From Bradyrhizobium sp. C9 (GTDB lineage: Bacteria > Pseudomonadota > Alphaproteobacteria > Rhizobiales > Xanthobacteraceae), in contig NZ_NWTG01000001.1 in NCBI RefSeq assembly GCF_002532045.1, positions 434,001 through 498,000 on the forward strand: DNA of 64,000 bases. Reading direction: 5' to 3'. This document shows, piece by piece, positions 16,536-25,187 of the stretch (the first letter of the stretch is position 1; each line of letters starts with the position of its first letter). The notes below the pieces were generated by a model. It had not been told where the DNA came from, did not search any database, and was given only the letters and a program-made list of their open reading frames with translations. The position numbers and the translations under genes were made by a program.

Positions 16536-16853
16536 AATGGCTTCTGCTTGATCTCGGTCAACAAATGAGGGGAAGGCGCTGGTAGATGGAGATGTGCGTT
16601 TACCCCCAAACCCAAACGCATCCCCAAGTGAGCCGCCAAGGAGCCCCCTCGGCGGCTCATTTTTGGTCGCCTGGTACGGCAAACGCAACGACGCCGTCCA
16701 AGTGTTCCGGTAGCGCTTGGACGATGATCAGTAACTAGCCCGGCCATGGGCCGGTTGCATTAGTTGGCCGCCCCGTCGATACACTGCTCAGTCCGGGTAT
16801 CTTCCGCTGCTTACCGAGGCACCGGAATGCGATCCATTTGGCGTGATCGCTGT
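16536..16853. other. Intergenic stretch with tandem hairpins
   Basis: No gene is seen. A weak hairpin (TGCGTTT with AAACGCA) at about 16594-16620 comes just before the strong terminator at 16629-16664. The remainder up to the convergent exported-protein gene is featureless. Confidence 0.5.
16629..16664 (+). terminator. Rho-independent terminator after the PAS-domain gene
   Basis: A perfect 9-bp stem, TGAGCCGCC with GGCGGCTCA, around a 13-base loop, followed by TTTTT. It lies 93 bp after the PAS gene stop and reads on the plus strand. Confidence 0.75.
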
Positions 16854-17138
16854 TCACCACCAGTACGGCCACCGCCACCCCTCATAGAGGACCCAAGACG
16901 ACACCAGGGGCGGCCCGTATGGATCGACCCGGTCGTCTTCAGGGCGATAGCGATATCGTGGAACAATATAATAATCCCACGGAGTCGGCCTTATCACCGG
17001 CGTCGGGATAACGACCCTCGTTCGTTCATGAACGACTTGTGCCTTCCGCGTCCGGGCTTCAGCACCGGACGTCCCGAGGTTACACAGCACCAGGGCCGCT
17101 CCGAGAGCGCATGCGACGGTCATCATCTTCATTTTCAT
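16854..17138 (-). CDS. Small exported protein
   Basis: A 94-residue protein with a signal peptide at residues 1-29 (MKMKMMTVACALGAALVLCN…AEA). The mature part is basic and rich in Pro, Tyr, Arg and Trp (RPTPWDYYIVPRYRYRPEDD, ending in WRWPYWW). ATG 17138 is chosen because GGAGGCC lies 5-8 bp upstream; the longer frame extends without a ribosome site. No domain is recognised; such Tyr/Arg/Trp-rich short secreted proteins are often surface-associated. It is alone on its strand. Confidence 0.7.
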   Translation of the reverse strand: MKMKMMTVACALGAALVLCNLGTSGAEARTRKAQVVHERTRVVIPTPVIRPTPWDYYIVPRYRYRPEDDRVDPYGPPLVSSWVLYEGWRWPYWW

Positions 17139-17417
17139 GGATCGGCCTCCTAGCATCAGAGTGCAAAAGGACTCAACGCAAGGCAAGCTAATTCGCTCTT
17201 CGCGACGGACGCCTACGCTGTCGGGCTGGGTGTTCGCAAGAATTCGGAATAATAGAAGATATCGCTGAGTTGCCCGACGTGTCAAGCTGCTTGTCCGAGG
17301 GCCGGCGGCGGCCCTGCTACTTTGCATGGGGTTGTTTTCGATATTTTGGCGGCGGTCATCCGGCGCGGACTATATCCGCGCGACCTTCACCGACAAGGGA
17401 GGGGAGGAGCCAGCGGC

Positions 17418-18197
17418 TTACCGCAGCGCCGCCAGCAGCTCGTCGGGCTGCTCGACCATCATCATGTGGCCGGCCCCCGGCAGCACCACGATGCGCGCAT
17501 TCGGCGTTGCGGCGGCGAGCGTCTTGCCGGCCTTCGCTGGCGTCATCATGTCGCGTTCGCCGAGGACGAAGGTCGCAGGCACCTTGACCGCGGCCGCGGC
17601 GGTCAGTGCGTTCTGATAGGCGTTGCAGGCGTTGAGGTCGTTGTACAGCACGCCGGGCTTGGCCTCCTGCAGCACGCGCTGCGCGCCCTGATGCATCCAG
17701 AGGCCGGGCGCAAGGCTGCCGCCGAGCTCGGCCTTGAAGCCGAGGCCCCAGATCGAGACCATGTCGATCGCCGCTGTGTCATTGGCCTCGGCGGCCTTCA
17801 GGAGGTCAGGGCCGACCGTCATGGTCGCAGCGGTGCCGATCAGGGCGAGGCCGGAGACCTTGTCCGGATGCCGCGCCGAGGTCTCGATCGCGATCAGCGA
17901 GCCCATCGAATGGCCGATCAGTCGCGCCTTCGCTGCGCCGGCCGCCGTGATCAGCGCCGCGGTCCAGTCGGCCATCTCGGCGATGGTCGCAAGCGGCTTG
18001 CCGGCGGAGCGGCCGTGGCCCGGCAGGTCCGGCGCCAGCACGGAATAGCCGTGATGGGCGAACCAGCGGCTGTGCAGCGCCCAGGTCGAGCTGTCGAAGC
18101 CGGCGCCGTGGATCATCACCACAGCCGGCAGCGAGGGATCGAACGGCTTGCCGCCGGTGGCGATGAAGGTGTCTGACCCGTTGACGGAAAGCTGCAT
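17418..18197 (-). CDS. Alpha/beta hydrolase
   Basis: A 259-residue hydrolase with the standard alpha/beta fold landmarks: oxyanion motif HGAGFDSSTW near residues 30-39, nucleophile elbow GHSMGS near 95-100, acid in ERDMMTP near 214-220 and catalytic His in GAGHMMM near 242-248. No signal peptide. It lies 4 bp after metY on the same strand and may be translationally coupled to it; whether it acts in sulfur amino acid metabolism is unknown. An esterase or ring-cleavage hydrolase role is possible. Confidence 0.85.
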   Translation of the reverse strand: MQLSVNGSDTFIATGGKPFDPSLPAVVMIHGAGFDSSTWALHSRWFAHHGYSVLAPDLPGHGRSAGKPLATIAEMADWTAALITAAGAAKARLIGHSMGSLIAIETSARHPDKVSGLALIGTAATMTVGPDLLKAAEANDTAAIDMVSIWGLGFKAELGGSLAPGLWMHQGAQRVLQEAKPGVLYNDLNACNAYQNALTAAAAVKVPATFVLGERDMMTPAKAGKTLAAATPNARIVVLPGAGHMMMVEQPDELLAALR

Positions 18198-18201
18198 GGG
18201 C

Positions 18202-19497
18202 TCAAGTCCTTTGCGAGGCGCGCAGCGCCTGGCCGAGATCGTCGATGATATCCTCAGCGGTTTCGATGCCGACCGACAGCCGCACCAGCTCCTCGCCGAT
18301 GCCGGCGGCCTTGAGCTGCTCGGTATCCATCTGCTGGTGCGTGGTACTGGCGGGATGGATCACCAGCGTCTTGGCGTCGCCGACATTGGCGAGATGGCTG
18401 ATCAGCTTCAGGGACTCGATGAACTTCTTGCCGGCGGCGCGGCCGCCCTTGATGCCGAAGCTGACGATTGAGCCGGCGCCGCGCGGCAGCAGCTGCTTCG
18501 CCAGCGCGTAGTCCGGATGCGTCTCCAGCGACGGATGCAGCACCCAATCGACCGCCTTGTTCGCGGTCAGAGCGTCCAGCACCGCATGGGTGTTGCTGAC
18601 GTGGCGGTCCATGCGGACGCCGAGCGTCTCGATGCCCTGCAGCAGCTGGAAGGCGTTGGTCGGCGACAGGCAGGCGCCGAAATCGCGCAGGCCCTCGGTG
18701 CGGGCGCGCATGATGAAGGCGGCCTTGCCGAACTGCTCGTCGAAGACGATGCCGTGATAGCCGGCATAGGGCTCGGTGAGCTGCGGGAATTTGCCGGAGG
18801 CGCGCCAGTCGAACCGGCCGCCGTCGACGATGACCCCGCCGATCGCGATGCCGTGGCCGCCCATCCATTTGGTCGCCGAGTTCATCGTGATGTCGGCGCC
18901 GAGTTCGATCGGCTGGCTCAGATAGGGCGTCGCGAAGGTGTTGTCGATCAGCAGCGGGATCTTCGCGTCATGCGCGATTTGTGCCACCGCCGGGATATCG
19001 AGCACTTCGAGGCCGGGATTGCCGATGGTCTCGCCGATCACGAGCCGCGTATTCGGCTTGATCGCGGCGCGGAATTCGTCGAGCGCACGGGGCTTCACGA
19101 AGGTCGTGGTGATGCCGAAGCGCGGCAGCGTGTGCGCCAAGAGGTTGATGGTGCCGCCATAGAGCGAGGCGGAGGCGACGATGTGGTCGCCGGCATTGAG
19201 CAGAGTTGCGATGGCGAGATGCATCGCGGCCATGCCGCTTGCGGCGCAGATCGCGCCGACGCCGCATTCGAGAGCCGCAATGCGCTCTTCCAGAACCGCA
19301 GTCGTCGGATTCGAGATGCGGGTGTAGATATGGCCGGCACGTTCCAGGTTGAACAGCGCAGCCGCATGATCGGCATCCTGGAAGACGTAGGACGTGGTTT
19401 GATAGATTGGAACCGCGCGTGCGCCGGTCGCGGGATCGGGGCGCTGGCCGGCGTGCAGGCTCAGGGTTTCGAAGGCAGGCGGCTTGGGTGCGGGCAT
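18202..19497 (-). CDS. metY: O-acetylhomoserine sulfhydrylase-type PLP enzyme
   Basis: A 431-residue cystathionine gamma-synthase family enzyme that makes homocysteine from O-acetylhomoserine and sulfide, using pyridoxal phosphate bound to the Lys of SATKWMGGHG (around residue 206). The start region PAFETLSLHAGQRPDPATGARAVPIYQTTSY and the insert DWRASGKFPQLTEPYAGYHG are characteristic of the O-acetylhomoserine branch rather than MetB. It is followed by the hydrolase gene after 4 bp. It probably works in methionine synthesis or sulfide assimilation. Confidence 0.9.
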   Translation of the reverse strand: MPAPKPPAFETLSLHAGQRPDPATGARAVPIYQTTSYVFQDADHAAALFNLERAGHIYTRISNPTTAVLEERIAALECGVGAICAASGMAAMHLAIATLLNAGDHIVASASLYGGTINLLAHTLPRFGITTTFVKPRALDEFRAAIKPNTRLVIGETIGNPGLEVLDIPAVAQIAHDAKIPLLIDNTFATPYLSQPIELGADITMNSATKWMGGHGIAIGGVIVDGGRFDWRASGKFPQLTEPYAGYHGIVFDEQFGKAAFIMRARTEGLRDFGACLSPTNAFQLLQGIETLGVRMDRHVSNTHAVLDALTANKAVDWVLHPSLETHPDYALAKQLLPRGAGSIVSFGIKGGRAAGKKFIESLKLISHLANVGDAKTLVIHPASTTHQQMDTEQLKAAGIGEELVRLSVGIETAEDIIDDLGQALRASQRT

Positions 19498-19542
19498 GCG
19501 AAGCTCGTCAGGTCAGTCGATCGGAGTGATCGGTGCGTTGGT

Positions 19543-20847
19543 TTAGACGTGAACTGCGGTGCGAACGCGGCCGACATTGCCGAACACGCGCAGATAGCGT
19601 TCGACCTCGGACGGAATGCCGGTCGCCTTCTCCGGATTGTCGGAGAGTTTCACGGCCGGTCGTCCGTCGACCGACGTCACCTTGCAGACGATCGAGATCG
19701 GATCGAGTTCCGCGGTGCCATCAGGCGCGCAGCCGACGAAGTCGTTGGTGAGGTTGGTGCCCCAACCGAAGCTGACGCGCACGCGGCCCTTGAAGTGATG
19801 GAACGTCTCCTCGATCGAGCCGACATCCATCGCGTCGGAGAACACCAGCAGCTTCTCCTTGGGATCGCGGCCCTTCTGCTTCCACCACTTGATGATCTCT
19901 TCGCCGGCGGTGATCGGCGGCGCGCTGTCGGGACGAAAGCCGGTCCAGTCGGCGACCCATTCCGGCGCGTCGCGCAGGAACGGCTTGGTGCCGAACGCAT
20001 CGGGCAGCGCGATCAGCAGGTTGCCGCCATAGGCGTGGCGCCATTGGTCGAGGATGCGATAGGGCGCCCAGCGCAGCTCCTGGTCGTCGTTGGCGAGCGC
20101 GGCGGCGACCATCGGCAGCTCGTGCGCGTTGGTGCCGATCGCCTCGAGGTCGTTGTCCATCGCGAGCAGCACGTTCGACGTTCCGGTGAAGGACGGGCCG
20201 AGGCCTTCCTTCACCGCCTCGACGCACCAGCGCTGCCACAGGAAGCCGTGGCGGCGACGCGTGCCGAAATCGGACAGCCGCAATCCGTCCAGCTTGCGCA
20301 GCCGCTCGACCTTGGCCCACAGCTTGGCCTTGGCGCGGGCGTAGAGCACGTCGAGCGCGAAGCGGCCGTAGGTCTTGGTCGCGGCGCGCGAGCGCAGCTC
20401 GTTGAGGATCGCCAGCGCCGGGATCTCCCACATCGTGGTGTGGGTCCACGGCCCGTGGAAATGCAGCTCGTACTGGCCGTCGACCTTGTGCAGCTCGTAT
20501 TCGGGCAGGCGGAAGGTCGAGAGCCAGTTGATGAAATCGGGCGAGAACATCTGCGTCTTGCCGTAGAACGTGTTGCCGGCGAGCCAGATCAGTTCCTTCT
20601 TGCTGAAGCGGATGGTGCGGGCGTGGTCGAGCTGGGCGCGCAGCTCGCCCTCGTCGATGACCTCGGCAAGCCGGATATGGGTGGAGCGGTTGATCACCGA
20701 AAAGGTCGTGCGCGTTTCCGGATAGCTTTCCCGGATCATCTGCTGCATCAACAGCTTGTAGAAATCGGTATCCAGCAGGCTGCGCACGATCGGGTCGAGC
20801 CGCCAGCCGTGGTTGTAGGTCCGGGTCGCGATGTCTGTCACGGTCAT
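19543..20847 (-). CDS. pncB: Nicotinate phosphoribosyltransferase
   Basis: A 434-residue PncB, committing nicotinate to NAD salvage by joining it to PRPP. The N-terminal [16 protein letters not shown], the central [17 protein letters not shown] and [15 protein letters not shown], and the late [13 protein letters not shown] are all family hallmarks; the His in RRRHG is the phosphorylated residue of the family. It lies 61 bp downstream of nicB on the same strand, so it may be read from the nicotinate dehydrogenase promoter. That would put salvage and breakdown of the same molecule side by side. Confidence 0.95.
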   Translation of the reverse strand: MTVTDIATRTYNHGWRLDPIVRSLLDTDFYKLLMQQMIRESYPETRTTFSVINRSTHIRLAEVIDEGELRAQLDHARTIRFSKKELIWLAGNTFYGKTQMFSPDFINWLSTFRLPEYELHKVDGQYELHFHGPWTHTTMWEIPALAILNELRSRAATKTYGRFALDVLYARAKAKLWAKVERLRKLDGLRLSDFGTRRRHGFLWQRWCVEAVKEGLGPSFTGTSNVLLAMDNDLEAIGTNAHELPMVAAALANDDQELRWAPYRILDQWRHAYGGNLLIALPDAFGTKPFLRDAPEWVADWTGFRPDSAPPITAGEEIIKWWKQKGRDPKEKLLVFSDAMDVGSIEETFHHFKGRVRVSFGWGTNLTNDFVGCAPDGTAELDPISIVCKVTSVDGRPAVKLSDNPEKATGIPSEVERYLRVFGNVGRVRTAVHV

Positions 20848-20908
20848 GCGGGAACCTTAGCCTGCCCCGCGCCGCCCGCCCAGTGGGTATCGGGCGGAAC
20901 ATGGCAGG

Positions 20909-23900
20909 TCAGCGCGCTATGGTCTGCCGTATACGGCCGACCGTGGCGGCGACATTGGTCCAGGCCGGCCTGCCCGGGGCAAATTGCTGCCGCAGGAAGG
21001 AGGCGAGCTCGGCGACCTGGCCGTCGCTCATGCTGTCCTTGAAGGCCGGCATGTAGCCGAGATCGGTCACGGCCGGCTTGGCAATGCCGTGCAGGATCAC
21101 CTGGATCAGGTTGTCGGGGACGTCGCTGTGCAGATTGCTGTTCAACGCCAGCGACGGCCGGCTGCCGAACAGCGGCGGGCCGCCGACCTCGTGGCAGACC
21201 GCGCAGGCGCCTTGATAGATCCGCGCGCCTGCCGAGGCGGCCGTGGTGACGGCGGTGGCGGTTTCGAGCTTGGCAGCCAGCGCATCGTGCGCGGGCCGAT
21301 CGGTGGTCTCGTTGAACGAGGCGAGGTAGACCGCCATCGCGCGGATGTCCTGATCGGGCAGTGCGGCGAGCTCCCGCACGACCGGCGCCATCGGCCCCGC
21401 GGCAACGCCGTGCAGGCGGGACTCGCCGGTGCGCAAATAGGCGTACAGCTCATCCTCGTTCCAAGGGATCGGCGCCTTCGAAAGCGACGTCAGCGCCGGC
21501 GCCTCCCAGTCCTCGGCGAAGCCGCCGGCGAGATAGGCACGTTGCTGCTCGGCGCCGAGCGCATTGCGCGGCGAGTGACACGCGCTGCAATGGCCGAGCC
21601 CTTCGATCAGATAGGCGCCGCGATTCCATATGTCGGACTTCGACGGATCGGGTTGGAATGTGCTGGGCCGGTGGAACAGCGCATTCCATCCAGCGAGCAG
21701 TGGCCGCAGGTTGAACGGAAAGGCCAGTGCGTTCGGCGGCCTCGCGGCACGCACCGGCGCCTGCGCCATCAGATAAGCATAGAGCGATTGCAGGTCGGCA
21801 TCACTCGTCTTGGCAAAATGCGTGTACGGGAACGCCGGATAGAGATGGCGCCCGTCGCGATGAATGCCTTCGCGCATCGCGCGCTCGAACGCGGGATAGG
21901 ACCAGGCGCCGATGCCAGTGTCGACGTCTGGCGTGATGTTGGTCGTATAGATCGTGCCGAACGGCGTCTCGAGCGGCCGGCCGCCGGCATTCGCGATGCC
22001 GTGCTCCGACGTGTGGCAGACGGCGCAAGCGCCGAGCGCCGCGAGCTCCTTGCCGCGCGCGATCGTTGCAGTGGAATAGACCGAGGCATCCGGCCGCGCG
22101 ATCGGCGCAATCGCGCGCCACGGCAAGACGGCCGCGCCGATCCCGATCGCCGCGGCGCAGATCGCGACAATGCCGGCGAGCACCCCGCCGCGTTTCGCAA
22201 ACGGATTTTGCCACCTGTTGAGGTTGGCCGGCGGCGCAGGTGAGGGAAGCGCCGCGGCCGCAACGGGCGGCTCGCCGCGCAATCCCTTCAAAATGCGTTC
22301 CGGCGTGAACGGCGGCTCGCGGAAGCGCACGCCGGTCGCATCATAGATCGCATTGGCGATCGCAGCGGCACTCGGCACCGAGGCGGACTCGCCGACGCCG
22401 AGCGGCGGCTGGTCCTGTCGCGGCAACATCAGGACGTCGATCGCAGGCAGGTCGGGGAATTTGATGATGGGATAGGCACCCCATTCCCGCGCCGCCACCG
22501 CGCCGCGCTCGAAGGACACTTCCTCCATCAACGCGCGGCTGGTCGACTGGATCACGTTGCCTTCGATCTGGTGCCGCACGCCCTCCGGATTGATCATCAG
22601 TCCGGAGTCCTGGCCGGCGACGACGCGGGTCACGCTGACGTCGCCGGTTGCCTTGTTGACGGCGACGTCGGCAATCCAGGCTGACCATGCCGCGCCGTAG
22701 CCGGGAAACTTGCTGTGCACGTAGAGCGCATAGGCAAAGCCGCGGCCGCGCACGACGTCGCCCTCCGCCCCGGGCTCCTGCCGCACCGGGCGCGGCGTCC
22801 AGCCGGCGCGCTCGGCCACCGCGTTGACGAGATCGATCGCGCGCTTGTCCTTCAGGTAACGCAGCCGGTATTCGATCGGATCGACCTCGGCCTCGGCGGC
22901 CAGCTCGTCGATATAGGATTCATGCGCGAACGTGTTGGGCAGCGCCGAGACGCCGCGAAGCCAGGAGGCGCGCACGATCGGCGGCATGTCGTTGGCGACC
23001 ACGCGCAGGTTCTCGTAGTCGTAGGGCGGGATCGCGGTGCGGTCGCCCATCTCGAACACGGCCGCTTCAGGTGCGATCCGCCCGGTGAGCAATAGCGCCA
23101 AGGTCGGTGCACCGTTGGAGGGATAGCGCGTGGCGAAGTCGTAACCGGCGACGCTGCCGTCGGCATTGAGCCCGCCATTGACGTCCATCAGCTGCGCGGT
23201 GCCCTTCGGCTCCCAGGCGTGTTCCTGCTCGCGGGTGAGCTGGACGCGCACCGGGCGGCCGACGGCGCGCGACAGCAGCAGCGCATCGGCGGAGACGTCG
23301 TCGGCGCAGTTGCGGCCGTAGCAGCCGGCGGCCTCCATCCGGATCACGTCGATCTCGGATTCCGGCCGCTGGATCAGCAGCGCCAGATCGCCGCGCAGGA
23401 TGTGCGGGTTCTGGGTGCCGGACCACACCCGGATCGCGCCGTCGCTGTAATCGGCGACCGCGCAGGACGGGCCGATCGAACCGTGCATCTGGTAGGGCCA
23501 GACATAGGTCCGCTGCATCGGCCTGGCCGCCGCCTTGATCGCGGCATCGACGTCGCCTCTGTCGATCAGCTGGCGCGGTGTCGAAGGATTGGCGCGCAGC
23601 GCCTGCTCGATGTCGGAGAGGTTGGTCAGAACAGGTCCCGGCTTCCAGCTCACCTCGAGCTGCGCGGCGGCCTTGATCGCGTTCTCCTCGCGCTCGGCGA
23701 CAACGCCGACGAAATCGCCGATCCGCACCACCGCAACGAGGCCGGGGATATCGCGCACCGAAGCTTCATCGACCGCGATCAGGCTGGTGCCGACGAACGG
23801 CCCGGCATCGACGCCGGCGTAAGGGGGACGGACGACGCGGCCGTGCAGCATGCCGGGCACGCGCACATCGTGCACGTAGACGAGTTCGCCGGTGGCCTTG

Positions 23901-24442
23901 GCCGGCAGGTCGACGCGCGGCACCGACTTGCCGACGACGGAATAGGCGCTGACGGCCTTGACTGCAACGTCGTCGGCGAGCTCGAGCCGGATGGTCTCAT
24001 CCGCGATCAGCTCGCCATAGCTGACGCTGCGGTTGTCGTGGCCGCGGATCAGGCCGTCCTCGATCGTGAGCTCATCGGCGGGCAGTTCGAGCCGCTCCGC
24101 CGCGCGCGCGAGCAAAAAGTGCCGCGCCTGCGCGGCGGCCTTGCGCAGCGGAACGGCAGTGATCTGGATGGTCTCGCTTGCGATCGTCGCGCCCTGGTTC
24201 GGCACCACGGCGGTATCGCCGAGGATCACGACGACGCGGGCAAAGGAGACGTCGAGCTCTTCGGCGACGATCTGTCCGAGCGCGGTGCGGACGCCGGTGC
24301 CGAGATCGACATGGCCGTTATAGGCGTTGACGGAACCGTCTGATGTGATGGTGATGAAAGTCTCGAACGCGCCTTCCGCGCCGAGCACCGCGGGGCGAAC
24401 GACCGACAGCGAGCCGCGCTTGCGTTGCTCCGAACCGGTCAT
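20909..24442 (-). CDS. nicB: Nicotinate dehydrogenase-like large subunit: molybdopterin domain fused to triheme cytochrome c
   Basis: An 1177-residue fusion. Residues 1 to about 735 form a xanthine-dehydrogenase-family molybdenum-binding subunit (HVDLGTGVRTALGQIVAEEL, LGDTAVVPNQGATIASETIQ, PPLGVGESASVPSAAAIANA). A membrane helix follows at about 750-772, then three cytochrome c domains with CAVCH (about 806), CSACH (about 950) and CAVCH (about 1080). The same architecture and length are known for NicB of aerobic nicotinate degraders, which hydroxylates nicotinate at C6 and sends electrons to the cytochrome chain. ATG 24442 overlaps the NicA stop. With hnr and ena nearby, nicotinate is the likely substrate, but related N-heterocycle or aldehyde substrates are not excluded. 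Confidence 0.85.
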   Translation of the reverse strand: MTGSEQRKRGSLSVVRPAVLGAEGAFETFITITSDGSVNAYNGHVDLGTGVRTALGQIVAEELDVSFARVVVILGDTAVVPNQGATIASETIQITAVPLRKAAAQARHFLLARAAERLELPADELTIEDGLIRGHDNRSVSYGELIADETIRLELADDVAVKAVSAYSVVGKSVPRVDLPAKATGELVYVHDVRVPGMLHGRVVRPPYAGVDAGPFVGTSLIAVDEASVRDIPGLVAVVRIGDFVGVVAEREENAIKAAAQLEVSWKPGPVLTNLSDIEQALRANPSTPRQLIDRGDVDAAIKAAARPMQRTYVWPYQMHGSIGPSCAVADYSDGAIRVWSGTQNPHILRGDLALLIQRPESEIDVIRMEAAGCYGRNCADDVSADALLLSRAVGRPVRVQLTREQEHAWEPKGTAQLMDVNGGLNADGSVAGYDFATRYPSNGAPTLALLLTGRIAPEAAVFEMGDRTAIPPYDYENLRVVANDMPPIVRASWLRGVSALPNTFAHESYIDELAAEAEVDPIEYRLRYLKDKRAIDLVNAVAERAGWTPRPVRQEPGAEGDVVRGRGFAYALYVHSKFPGYGAAWSAWIADVAVNKATGDVSVTRVVAGQDSGLMINPEGVRHQIEGNVIQSTSRALMEEVSFERGAVAAREWGAYPIIKFPDLPAIDVLMLPRQDQPPLGVGESASVPSAAAIANAIYDATGVRFREPPFTPERILKGLRGEPPVAAAALPSPAPPANLNRWQNPFAKRGGVLAGIVAICAAAIGIGAAVLPWRAIAPIARPDASVYSTATIARGKELAALGACAVCHTSEHGIANAGGRPLETPFGTIYTTNITPDVDTGIGAWSYPAFERAMREGIHRDGRHLYPAFPYTHFAKTSDADLQSLYAYLMAQAPVRAARPPNALAFPFNLRPLLAGWNALFHRPSTFQPDPSKSDIWNRGAYLIEGLGHCSACHSPRNALGAEQQRAYLAGGFAEDWEAPALTSLSKAPIPWNEDELYAYLRTGESRLHGVAAGPMAPVVRELAALPDQDIRAMAVYLASFNETTDRPAHDALAAKLETATAVTTAASAGARIYQGACAVCHEVGGPPLFGSRPSLALNSNLHSDVPDNLIQVILHGIAKPAVTDLGYMPAFKDSMSDGQVAELASFLRQQFAPGRPAWTNVAATVGRIRQTIAR

Positions 24443-24909
24443 CAATCGCGCGCCTCGAGCGCGTGGCCGGCAGCACGCATTGCCGCGCGGATGATTTCGA
24501 TGTGCGCACCACAGCGGCAGAGATTGTAGCGCAGCGCTTCCAGCACCTCATGCTCGGACGGATTGGGATTGCGCGTCAGCAGCGCCTTGGTGGTGATGAT
24601 CATGCCGTTGAGGCAATAGCCGCACTGCGCGGCCTGTTCGCGAATGAAGGCATCCTGCACCGGATCGGGATGCTCGCGGCTGCCGAGCCCTTCGAGTGTG
24701 ACGATGTCGCGCCCCGTGCAGCCTTCGATCGGAATCACGCAGGCGCGCGCGGCAACGCCGTCGATCAGCACCGCGCAGGCGCCGCACTCGCCGAGCCCGC
24801 AGCCATATTTCGGTCCGTTCAATGCGAGATCGTTGCGCAGCACGTAAAGCAATGCGGTGTCGGGAGCGGCGTCGACATCATGATTCCTGCCGTTCACGGT
24901 CAGGCGCAT
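24442..24909 (-). CDS. nicA: Nicotinate dehydrogenase-like [2Fe-2S] small subunit
   Basis: A 155-residue iron-sulfur subunit with two clusters: a plant-type site (KYGCGLGECGACAVLIDG, closing Cys near residue 57) and a C-terminal site (QCGYCLNGM with LCRCG). It should pass electrons from the molybdenum centre to the cytochrome part of NicB. The ribosome site is GAGGGGAGA. The upstream promoter has an 18-bp palindrome exactly between its -35 and -10 boxes (see 24967-24994). Length is normal for NicA-like proteins. Confidence 0.88.
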   Translation of the reverse strand: MRLTVNGRNHDVDAAPDTALLYVLRNDLALNGPKYGCGLGECGACAVLIDGVAARACVIPIEGCTGRDIVTLEGLGSREHPDPVQDAFIREQAAQCGYCLNGMIITTKALLTRNPNPSEHEVLEALRYNLCRCGAHIEIIRAAMRAAGHALEARD

Positions 24910-24966
24910 TGCCCTGGTTCTCCCCTCGATGTTTGCGCTGCAGCGTCAGCGTCAAATCCGCCAATG

Positions 24967-24994
24967 AGGATAACGTTTGTATACAAACGTGCAA
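24967..24994 (-). promoter_or_regulatory. nicAB promoter with palindromic operator in the spacer
   Basis: On the minus strand, TTGCAC (24994-24989) and TATCCT (24972-24967) are separated by 16 bp. That spacer lies inside the perfect 18-bp palindrome ACGTTTGTATACAAACGT (24973-24990). A protein bound there would block RNA polymerase. The operator ends 64 bp before the nicA start codon. The same palindrome recurs at 25108 and twice at 37289-37318. Confidence 0.75.
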
Positions 24995-25107
24995 GCGGCG
25001 GCATGCCGCGCTGCAGCGAGTGCACGCTTTATGAACAGGGTGCGCAAGCGAATGGCAGTGTTTGATCGCAAAGCCCGCTTGACAGGCCTCGGGCTCGCGC
25101 GCAGGAT

Positions 25108-25123
25108 CATTCGTATACGAACG
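25108..25123 (+). promoter_or_regulatory. Operator upstream of hnr
   Basis: CATTCGTATACGAACG contains the perfect 12-bp palindrome TTCGTATACGAA and shares the GTATAC core and an ACG outer half with the nicAB operator. It lies 64 bp before the hnr start, mirroring the spacing at nicA. A TTGACA at 25079-25084 precedes it by 24 bp; a good -10 box is not obvious. Confidence 0.65.
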
Positions 25124-25187
25124 ATATAGGCAGGGAGGCGGAAGCGCAGTATGATCGACCGCCGCCACAAGTCCAGGCTTGGTCACG

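Noticed and set aside
17322..17616. Plus-strand frames starting near MGLFSIFWRRSSG
   Set aside because: Most of the frame is antisense to the hydrolase gene and the start region has no ribosome site.
18517..21042. 841-codon plus-strand frame
   Set aside because: Mirror frame of metY and pncB; composition is typical of antisense GC-rich DNA and no motif is present.
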